64,000 nt of DNA, taken from positions 2,839,396 through 2,903,395 of the forward strand of contig JAJEKV010000065.1 in the NCBI GenBank assembly GCA_021234155.1, read 5' to 3'. Of this stretch, positions 55,541 through 64,000 are shown in pieces. This DNA is from Isoetes taiwanensis. Taxonomy: Eukaryota > Streptophyta > Lycopodiopsida > Isoetales > Isoetaceae. The translations under genes and the position numbers were made by a program. Numbering within the stretch: position 1 is the stretch's first letter; every line of letters begins with the position of its first letter. The notes beneath the pieces are model-generated. The model was given only the letters and a program-made list of their open reading frames with translations, did not search any database and had not been told where the DNA came from.

Positions 55541-56562
55541 AGATACTAGTCATCCTAACTGTAAGTTATATGCATGTGACTAGGATTGATATTATTCTCA
55601 TTTATTATCATGTTATGCAGATATATGATGTTGGTTGATCATGTTTCTACATCTTGTATTGGAAAGGGGGTAGAGATCTAGTAGTCTTGTTTAGATGATG
55701 CTTCTAGTTTAGACCACTTAATTCCTATTATATGCGGCCTTTGCGTAGAGCCCACCAGGCTATGGAGGCTATGGAGTGACTGAGCACCACACAACGTAAA
55801 TGTAGTGGCAAGATAGAGGAGTCCCTACCGGGCGCCAAGCACGGGACTTGGAGCGAAACAGCTTAGCCTTAGCCACTGGAAGGGTTCCGCAGTCCAACAC
55901 TTCCTAGGTCAATAGTGTCGCCTTGATCCTCAGGAGTTGCATTGGCCTTGCTCTTGTTTTGGGGAGTTCAGTTGGGTGAGGACGCACGTCATCATGATCC
56001 TCTAGCCACCTATCGAACCATCGTTGTCCGAGAGGGGAGATGCAAACTGAGTGTTTCTACGGGGTGAGACAGGTTATGTTTTGGCAAAGCACAAATAAGC
56101 ATTGCAGCCCCATTTAGCCCATCCTGCATAGTAGTATGGTAGGAGGGCGATGGAGGGTCAACCCTAGCCATTGCTTATTGCCACCGGGCCATTATCTTAT
56201 CTCACCGCTTCTTATCTTGAGGCTCTAGCCATCATTCTACTTAATCCCACGAGTCTGAGACGGTTAGGAGATCATATGATGATGATGATGTATTAATATC
56301 TATGATGGACCTATTGTTGGATGGATGGCACTAACCTTCGAGGTGGCCGACTGTATTGTATTGCTAGTGCTGACATTGTATTTATGCTTCTGCTATTATA
56401 GGAGCCCATAAGAGACGGGCACACAAGACACCTTCATGTCTTCTTCCCTTGCCTTGGCCATCTCGGGAGTGAGGTACACTGCAGAGCCCCATGCAAGTAT
56501 TATTTGATGGGAATTTCCTGTTGAGGTATAATGTAATGAGGCATCAGATATTTTGTGGGGAG
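55541..56562 (+). repeat. E3 3' LTR, truncated
   Basis: Matches the second half of the E3 5' LTR (GGGGGTAGAGATCTAGTAGT, CCTCTAGCCACCTATCG, AGGAGCCCATAAGAGACGGG, ATTTTGTGGGGAG). It has about 95 bp near 56300-56395 that the 5' LTR lacks, and has lost both its start and the final CATCACA. Confidence 0.8.
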
Positions 56563-57340
56563 GCTGCTGTATAGTTATTCCTTAGTAAAAAGAGGGGGAG
56601 GGGTGATTCTTTGCAGCCTCAATAAAGTCACTGTGCTGAATCAATATCCACTTCCTATGGTCCCATAGTTATTAGAGCGACTCCAATGTGCACATTGTTT
56701 TACAAACTTTTATCACAGAAGCTCTACAATCTTATCCAGACTGAAGTGTGATATGGGAAGACAAATACTGTGACTGCATGGCCATTTTGAGTACACAATT
56801 ATGTCATTTGGGCTTATGGATGCTCTAACAGTTTTTCAACATATGACCTGTGATGTCTTCTAGGATTCTTGGACATGTTTATTATCATCTATTTAGACAA
56901 TATTCTTATTTACTCTAAGATTCTGGAAGAACATAAGAGGCATGTTTGACAGGCCCTTTAGAAGCTTCGTGCATATGGACTATATGCCAATGAGAAGTGT
57001 CAGTTTGATCAGGATACTATGGAGTTTCTTGGCTATATTCTTATGGATTCTGGATGAATCCAAAAAAGTCAACACTATTTTGGAGTGGCAAATGCCTTCT
57101 TCCATCCAAGATGTTTTTTGGATTTGCCAACTTCTATCAACATTTTATTTGGGGATTACCCGTATCGCCCCTTCCTTGACACATGCCTTTCATCGTAGGC
57201 GATATGCAAATCGCTTTCATTATCCTAAAGCTGCTAAGCTTACCATAGCACCAGCTCTCGCCGTAGATTCTTTTTCGACGCTTATATTCTTCAGGATATT
57301 ATATAAGAGCAAAAACCGTAAGCATCTCCGCTGACAAGAT
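56563..57340 (+). pseudogene. E4 chromovirus reverse transcriptase, continued
   Basis: Resumes directly at the RT motif VLFVKKKDG...LNKVT, read here as GGGVILCSLNKVTVLNQYPL. Then GHFEYTIMSFGLMDALTVFQ, IYLDNILIYS (catalytic YLDD changed to YLDN), the ANEKCQFDQDTMEFLGYIL segment, and EWQMPSSIQDVF. It supports the view that E3 split one chromovirus. Many stops. Confidence 0.85.
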
Positions 57341-59130
57341 ATGACTGCTCTCGCCTCTTAGCAATATCCTTTACGGAAGAGGACATCATGAACCGTGACC
57401 ATCGCTCTATCACTTAAGTGATGTTCTAGGCTTTCAAACCATCCGATTTGGCGACAATGAGCTGTTGGTGATAGTTAATTATTTCGAGAAATGGATGCAT
57501 TTCCTGGAAGGATCTCCTCATAAGATCATAGTCTATATGGATTATTGAAATTTGGAATATTTTTAGTCTGCTCGAGTGTCACTCAATGATATATTCAAGT
57601 ACTATCCCGCATTGATTTTGTGATCAAATACTATCTGGACTTCTTCAAGGAAAACATGTCTCAATAATCATAACTCGAGCCTAAGCCAGGTGATCCTATA
57701 TTTGATCATCAATCACATGTTATTCTAGGGCGCATGATCGATCTAACTTATGGTCATTGCTTTTGAGATCTTAAGTGGGTACGCTGTTATTAGAGTCTAT
57801 TCAGCATCTTCCTATCCGGATCCAATCGCTCAAGATATATCTTCACATTCGCTCAACATCACTTTCTATTTACGCGGGCCGCACTATGTTCATTTGAGAT
57901 TTGAGATGGACTCTTATCCCGCAATAAACTTCTGTGTATTCTAGATGGTGCTTCCAGGCTTCATGTTCTCCAAGCTGGTTATGAGTAACCTATGGCCGGA
58001 CACTTTAGAGTAGCCAGGAGTCTTGAACTTATTAGTCAAGAGTTTTGGTGGTTTGGGCTCCACCGCTCTATCGAAGTTTTTATTCGATCTTGTGATATCT
58101 GCTATCAAGCAAAGGTTCCGAGGCATCTTCCTCATGGTCGTCTTTAGTCGATGCCTGTTTCAGATGGACCGTAGAAGAGTGTTTCTATGGACTCTATTCC
58201 GGAGCTGCTACTCTCTCGGGGTCATGATGCCATTATGCCTCGCTGTTGACGCTTCTCCAAAATGGCTGATTTCTTGAATGCTACCATTACTAGCCATGGT
58301 ACAAGTGGGATCTCTTTCTTTATGAAGTAGTCAGAGTTCATGGATTGCTAGACACTAAAATTAGTGATCGTGGACCTCAGTTTGTCAGGGGTTTTTGGAG
58401 CGACTTCTGGGGCTATTACATGTCGATTGCTTATTGACTTCTAGTCATCATCCAAAAAGTAATGGCAAGCAGAGCGCACCAATCAGACTCTAAAAACAAT
58501 GTTTGAGGTTCTTTATCAGTTATAGCAGGAGAATTGGGTCAATTACTCTACTTGGGCCGAGTTTGTTTTTATTGTAACTCAGTACATGCTTTCAGAGTCA
58601 TATTCCATTCTTTTTAAACATGAGCCACATCCTCATTGGTCTTTTAGTGCCACGGATTAAAACTCTGTCAATCCTAGTGTTGAGTCTTGACTGAAAAACT
58701 ACAGGCTCTTTAATCAGATCTTCAGCACCCCTTTTCGGGGCACAATAATGCTATCGACATTATACGGATTTACATCATCAGGAGGCTCATATGTTCCATA
58801 TTGCGACTTCTTTTTAGACTTCTATGTATGATCTTCCTACTCACACCCCACAAATGTCTGGATTATTACTTTAGATCATTAGATTAGTGATGTTGCTTTC
58901 CAGCCGAGCTTCCATCTTTTGCTATATCCAAAGATTTTATATTTCAATATTGAGCCAGATATGCCTAATCCTCTGCATTGAGTTCCTCCATCGCTTCCAC
59001 AACTTCTCGTGAGCACCATCCTGTGCATGACTTGGCATTATACATACTTGAGGTTCTAGATGAACATTCTTCTACCATCAGCCCTCGAGTCATTATCTCC
59101 TCGATTGTCTAGTATCATCATTACCGCAGC
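57341..59130 (+). pseudogene. E4 RNase H and integrase, broken
   Basis: RNase H: LLVIVNYFEKWMHFLEGSPH, KIIVYMDY and NLEYF (57460-57570). Integrase zinc region and core: FWWFGLHRSIEVFIRSCDIC, YQAKVPRHLPHGR (58040-58140), VSMDSI and LSRGHDAIMP, FSKMADFLNATITSHG (58250-58300), then NQTLKTMFEVLYQL (58490-58520). This is the Ty3 chromovirus order. Stops and shifts throughout. Confidence 0.85.
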
Positions 59131-59270
59131 GTTTTTCCCTTGAAACCCTTTTGAGGTGGGTTTTTAACTTCTAGTAGTAATGATCAGATTAGCCCATTGT
59201 ATGGGTCCTATGACCTATTGGTCTCCTCGTGGACGCTAAAAAATCTATTCTTATTCTATTCTATCTCCGG
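59130..59270 (+). mobile_element. LINE 3' tip inside the chromovirus
   Basis: 3' UTR hairpin AAACCC...GGGTTT (59143-59163), the TTCTAGTAGTAATGATCAG and CCTATTGGTCTCCTCGTGGA blocks shared with copies A-D, and a TATTC-type tail (59244-59268). It lies between the integrase and the chromodomain of E4. Confidence 0.85.
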
Positions 59271-59503
59271 CCAAAGGAAACTTGATGATCAAGAGGAGTC
59301 AAGGTTTGAGGTATAATTTTAACTCTAAGTTTCTCCGTCGGCGATTGTATTACTTTGTCATTTGGGAAGGATATTCTCCAAAATGCTCAACTGAACTTGC
59401 GTAGAGAATCTAACTAATGCTCGCTAATCGACCGCAGGATAAACTTCTCTTCTAAAACAAGATTGAGAGTCTCGCCACCTGGCGAGGATCAAGACGGAGG
59501 TGA
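59271..59503 (+). pseudogene. E4 chromodomain and pol C-terminus
   Basis: LRYNFNSKFLRRRLYYFVIW followed by EGYSPKCSTELA, then NRPQDKL and WRGSRRR before a stop near 59501. YFVxWEGYSPxxST(W)EP is the core of chromovirus chromodomains, which bind methylated histone H3 tails and guide integration. The usual Trp after ST is missing and stops follow. Confidence 0.85.
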
Positions 59504-59660
59504 TGCAAACATACAAATATCTTGGAGTTAAGTTTATAGCCACCTCACATACTCTGGACACATTTATTCCACAACGTGGCCATGTATCGAAGACTTTATA
59601 TGCCTTGCGTGATCATTGCTAAAAAAGCAAGTAGGTATTTTTAGCCCTCGCTCATATTTA
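59503..59660 (+). mobile_element. LINE ORF2 fragment, copy F
   Basis: VMQTYKYLGVKFIATSHTLD followed by SKTLYALRDHC matches the YKYLGVEFPST...TGWETLYAMQN segment of LINE copy A. It starts directly after the chromovirus stop. Confidence 0.75.
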
Positions 59661-60469
59661 ATGGGGTTGTAAAATATTGACCACTACTTATCTTGGATAA
59701 ATTACTAGTCATAGTTTGGCCTGACCCTTCTTCAAATCGTTACACCAAGGGATTGAAATTTAAATGACAAAATCATGGAACTAATTTTTTCCTCAAAAAT
59801 TTGAATTGGCACATCCATACTCCTAACATGTAAAGATGATAACCACTTTAATAAGACAACCTCTAGTTTTTATGATGCTCTATGCAGTTGTCACAAACAA
59901 ATGCATGCTATGCTTCTCAAACTAAGATTACTATAAGATCATTTTAATTTATGATAAATGTAGGCATAATAAAATGGATTTGGTAGATCGATTCTACGGA
60001 AACCATATCAAGCAGTAACGTGTAGTAAATGAAAATTAACTGTGATTTCAATTGAGACGATAAAGAGCAGATTCGGGGATGATGAAGAACAAATTCGGGA
60101 TGAAAAACATCTCTTTATTAGTACTACTATGGAGTCTTAATAGTTATATATCTGCCCCAAATGATACAAATATTGTAAATCTTGATATGGGACTGGAACT
60201 CTCTACTCTTTGGTTGATCTCGGATGAACATGTGGTATAGTAATGGGGGCATTGCTATCGAGGGAGGGAGATAGACTTTGCCATTGTCGCATCACTTTGT
60301 ATCATTGTGCTTAAACAGTGTGTGGCAACACTCGCACTCCGATCTAGTTCTCCACAATCACGAGGCTTGACATGCATTGAATGGCTAGTCTAATCTATCA
60401 TGTAAGTTAAAGAATTATCTCAGTTTGCGCGTCTTTGTTGAGCCTCTACAGCTAACCTCTCAATATGTT
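59661..60469. other. Unassigned sequence
   Basis: No gene recognised. If E4 has a 3' LTR it should lie here, but no second copy is available in the window to define it. Confidence 0.4.
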
Positions 60470-61320
60470 CATATGTTCCTCCTGTTGCGCCATGAGCCTG
60501 CTCGCTGCTACTTGTTCTACATTATGGGCCAACCTCGTAACATGCTCCTCCTCTATCTCCCCCTAATGTCACGAAATCATAAGCACACACTTGCTCGCGA
60601 TTCCGTAGCAAATCCGCCAATATGCCTCGATCAGACTCTTGTCGCTACCATTAGCCCCGCTTCGCGGGCCACTCTCCTCGCATGGTGTGCCAACCTTGTA
60701 AATGCTTCGCTCAGGACATCCCCCTGTTGGGCAATGAGTCTAGTCGATGCCACTTGCTCTACATTCAATGCCAATCTTACAACAAGCTCCTCCGTCATCT
60801 CTCCTTGTTGTGCCCTGAGCCTGCTCACGACCGCTTCCTTTGCATGGTGCCCCAACCTCACCACACGCTCCTCCTCCATCTCCTTCTCGCTAAGTGCCTG
60901 GGCGAGCCCCGCCATCAGCCACTTTCTCGCATTCTCGCTAACCTGTAAACATGCTCCTCCTCCATCTTCCATGTTGTCCCATGCTACCGTTTCTCGCGAC
61001 TAATTTCCTCTCAAGAGGTAATCAACCTCACACATGCTCCTCCTTCTCGCTTCCCATTTCTATTGCATCATGAACCTGCTCGCCACCACTTGCTCTACAT
61101 TTTATAGCGCTAATCTCAAGAAATACACCTTCCAGCCTCCCTCCTCGGCTCTCTTTTGCCGCTTCATGAGCCCGCTACGCCATTTTCTCTCAAGATTTCC
61201 GCACCAATCTCGCACATGCCCTCCGTCATTGCTTCAAGGCGCCATGAGCTTGCTCACCGCCACTTGCTCTGCATTGTGTGCCAACCTTGCAACGCGGGCC
61301 CCCTCCGTCTCCCTACTCTT
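60470..61320 (-). pseudogene. Tandem coding repeat, coiled-coil type
   Basis: Best read on the minus strand. 60972-60631 is open for 113 codons with a repeating unit of about 26-27 residues: RLGHHAKEAVVSRLRAQQGE, MTEELVVRLALNVEQVASTR, LIAQQGDVLSEAFTRLAHHA. The DNA unit (78-81 bp) is recognisable from about 60482 to 61310, with GCC.TGAGCCTGCTC and ACTTGCTCTACATT on the plus strand. Heptad-like Leu/Val/Ala pattern and Gln/Glu/Arg content suggest a long coiled coil. No family recognised; the outer repeats are broken. Confidence 0.5.
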
Positions 61321-61599
61321 TATTTGTGCTCTTCTATTCCCTTGTACTTTGCCAGCCCCTATCAATCTTTGTTTGACGCCTCGTGTCTATAACCGCAGTA
61401 TTCACCGCTTCTATTTTGCATCGCTTTATCCCCGCTCACGCCCCGCTTCAAGGCTTCCTAATGTTCTCTTCTCCGCTTCACGTAGCATTATTATTGTATT
61501 TTACCTTTCTCCAACGATGTTCTCGCGTAAAACAATATGTAGGAGCGAGTTAGAACACCTTTGGAAATATTTTAGAAATGTCTATCTATAGATTGGCCT
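61321..61599. other. Unassigned sequence
   Basis: Nothing recognised. Confidence 0.4.
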
Positions 61600-63830
61600 A
61601 CTCCTCATATCCATCACTGTCTCAAGATTTTAGAATACTCAATTACATGTGGTGCCTTTTGGGCAAAGCTACAGATGTATGATCATTGAACACATTGCCA
61701 AACATGACGGAACAACTATACTAATCACATTATAACTTATGCTTGAGGCTTTACTGCAAGTTTCTAGATATCGACCATGCCAGAAAAAATTTCTATCTGG
61801 ATAAAGCTACTTATATATGACTGAAGTGCTTATACAGTAGGGTATCTACAAATATCTAATTTGACTCTTTACAAAAACAAAAATCCTTTCTATATTTAGA
61901 CTAAGGTCCTTCCCATACATCTAAAACATTCTGCTTTCGGGCCTTTGCAAAGGCTAAAAAATTTATATTTTTAGATTGAGGTGTTTATCCGCGATATCTA
62001 GAAGATTCTATGACTCTTTTGCAAAATCCCTCAAAATCCTTCTATTTTTAGGACTGTGTGGCTACCCACGACCGCCCTGATTCCGATCCATGAGCATTCT
62101 AGGAATGTTTGTGACTTTCTAGGCGCATGTAGAGCATTATATTTGGACTTTCTTTGCCAACTGTGAAAAAAGCTTTCTATTTTTAGATTGAGGTGCTTTA
62201 CTCATTAGTATCTAAAATGTTCTAGAACATTCTCATTTTAGCTCATTGCAAAAGAAAATTTTGAGAAACTTTTTATTTTTAGACTAAAGTGCTAGAACAT
62301 TCTATTTTACTTTCTATTTTTTGACTAAGGCATTTACCATGAGCATTTGAAACATTCTAAACATTTTATACTGTTTGCAAAGCTTCAAAAAACCTTTTAA
62401 TTTAGGACTGAGTTGTTTACCCAGAACATTATAGAATTTCTAAACGTTTTATAATCGTTTGAAAAGTTTTAAAATACCTTCTAATTTAGGACTGAGATGT
62501 TTACCTAGAACATTCTAGAATATCTGATTCTATTATTTTCTAAACTTTCAAAAAACTTTCTATTTTTAGATTGATCGAGTTATCCATGCATGCAAAACAT
62601 TTTAGAAAATTCTATTTTTGATTTCTTACAAATTTTCAAAACCCTTCTTTTAGATCAGGGAAAGTTTATCTATGAGCAATTAGAAGCCTTGACACCGGCA
62701 TTGTACCAGAGATATCCATCCTCACGTTGGAGGCCCCTTTATATACTAAAAAAGAAGCTCTTTTTTGCATGCATGCATGTGTGATATTTGTGCATACTCT
62801 AGGTGCATCATGGTACATTCTAGAACATTCTAGAACTTTCTGAAAACATTTTGAATTTTATTCTTAAAACTATAATCTAAAAACATTCTAGAAATTTGTA
62901 GAACTATTTAGAATGCATTCTACGTAATATCCTAAAATATTCTGAGCATTCCAAAACATTCTAGGAATCTTTAGGAGTAGTCTATGTAAAGTTCGAGCAT
63001 TCTAGATCCTTCGAATATTCTAAAACATTTTAGAACTCACAGAACTTCCTAAAACTTTCTAGAATATCCTAAATCTATCTAAAGCTATCCTAGATCATGG
63101 TAGAAATCTGATTATTAATTCCTCACCCATAACTATATCTGAGTTTCTAATAATTTCAACATATCAATGATTGGCCTATGGTATGAAGGGGATTTTAAAG
63201 GGCAATGACCTGTGGTTCAAATTTCCCCAAACATGTGCCCTCTAGGGCTTAGAAATTCTAGAGCTTCCTGTGCACCTTAGACGATTCTAGTAAATCTTCT
63301 AAACTATTTCTAGGTATTCTGATGATGTTTCTCTGTGAACTCTTTCAGAGCTTTCTAGCTTTTGTAGAAGATTCTAGTATCTTCTAGGATTTTAAAACTT
63401 TCAGAAGGTTCCAGACGCTTTGTAAGCGTGCATTTCCAGGTCCATCTTGAACGCTCTATGATCCTAGGGCTCAAGTTGTGCTATGGCACTTACTCAACTC
63501 ATCCATGCAGGCTGTGCATTTAATTTACTCACTTTACACAAGGCATTTCTGTGAGCACTTTAGAAATTTCTACAATATTCTAGAGCTTTCTAGAACTTCA
63601 TAAAAGATTCTAGAATCAAGTTTCTAGGCCTTTTTAGAAGGTCCTAGACGTTTCTAGTGCATTCTACATGTTTTTAGAACCTTCTAGATCTATCTAGGAC
63701 TTTCTAGAGCTTTCTGGGACTTCATGAAAGATTCTAGAATGTTCTAGAAGTTCCTAGGCCTTTAGCAGAAGTTTCTAGTGCAATTTAGAAGTTTCTAGAA
63801 CTATCTAGAACTCTTAGTAGAACTGACGGC
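61600..63830. repeat. TTCTAGAA-rich degenerate repeat array
   Basis: About 2.2 kb dominated by variants of AACATTCTAGAA and TTTCTAGAAC, denser to the right (for example 62817-62840 and 63575-63800). In the left half a longer pattern of about 60-90 bp recurs (TTTTAGACTGAGGTGTTTA...CATTCTAGAA...TTTGCAAA). No coding potential. Confidence 0.8.
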
Positions 63831-64000
63831 TGCATCGCCACACATGGTGCTTTACTAACTCTACTTCATGGGCACCATTAACCCACTTTGCTTATTCATT
63901 TAATATTAGTAAGGCCATGTGGTGCCTTACTAGCCATCGGGGTGCGAACAACTTACTTACTCACTTTACATGCGGACATTACTTCTAAAGAACTTTAAAA
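63831..64000. other. No recognisable feature
   Basis: Contains two similar short blocks (CACATGGTGCTTTACTAACT and ATGTGGTGCCTTACTAGCC); otherwise unremarkable. Confidence 0.4.

Larger units (their letters stand above)
50072..56562 (+). mobile_element. E3: Ty3-type element with H3 domain, nonautonomous
   Basis: Relative of E1 and E2 in plus orientation, inserted in the RT of E4. 5' LTR 50072-51553, PBS 51555-51566, H3-like gene 51958-52861, ORF-X 53428-54758, a gag N-terminal fragment about 55140-55500, and a truncated 3' LTR about 55540-56562. No protease, RT or integrase. The last bases of the 3' LTR are lost, so no target duplication can be read. Confidence 0.85.

Noticed and set aside
60425-61591. 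Plus-strand Ser/Cys/Leu-rich frames of 192 and 185 codons
   Set aside because: Antisense shadow of the coiled-coil tandem repeat on the minus strand, which has the more protein-like composition.

Overview
This window looks like nuclear DNA of a land plant, most likely a fern or another seed-free plant with a large, repeat-rich genome. That placement is inferred from an intron-poor PLS-class pentatricopeptide repeat (PPR) gene of the organelle RNA-editing type, from Ty3 chromovirus and Ty1/copia lineages with plant-type initiator-Met primer binding sites, and from deep nesting of decayed elements. I see no prokaryotic features. The only long intact gene is the PPR gene (41069-42994, minus). 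A small two-exon gene is possible at 33432-33866 (minus). Nearly everything else is transposable-element DNA, most of it broken by stops and frameshifts.

Layout. 125-7862: a LINE (minus) split by a full-length Ty1/copia element (900-6823) with matching LTRs, a PPT, a PBS and a 5-bp target duplication CTTAA. 8436-8941: a MITE-like inverted-repeat element. 9915-11045: a second LINE copy. 11046-27640: two nested Ty3-type elements. The older one (E1) has its LTR in two pieces, 11046-11993 and 25813-26402, split by the younger 13.8-kb element (E2, 11994-25807), and E1 resumes with its PBS and first ORF. 28740-32400: a SINE-like element, a tandem duplication hit by a LINE tip, and a long CTAT microsatellite. 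34100-39777: a Ty3 element on the minus strand (E5) whose gag is split by a 667-bp hAT-type insertion. 39960-40683: three palindromic MITEs. 41069-42994: the PPR gene. 43745-48090: LINE pieces, a large inverted repeat and a small tandem repeat. 48420-59503: a Ty3 chromovirus (E4, plus strand) split inside its reverse transcriptase by E3 (50072-56562), a relative of E1 and E2, and split at its chromodomain by a LINE 3' tip. 60470-61320: a tandem coding repeat. 61600-63830: a dense TTCTAGAA-rich array.

Main result. E1, E2 and E3 are related long-LTR elements, and all three carry a histone H3 fold domain between the primer binding site and the next ORFs. In E1 (about 27121-27396) the H3 core from the alpha-N helix to the C-terminus is open and aligns to canonical H3 without a gap. 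In E2 (about 19060-19374) and E3 (about 52575-52861) it is broken by frameshifts but clearly recognisable. In E2 and E3 the H3 gene is followed by a second conserved ORF of unknown function (ORF-X) and then by gag. The inferred ancestral order is LTR-PBS-H3-ORF-X-gag-pol-LTR. I know of no described retrotransposon family with this layout. No homology search was possible here, so novelty is a hypothesis.
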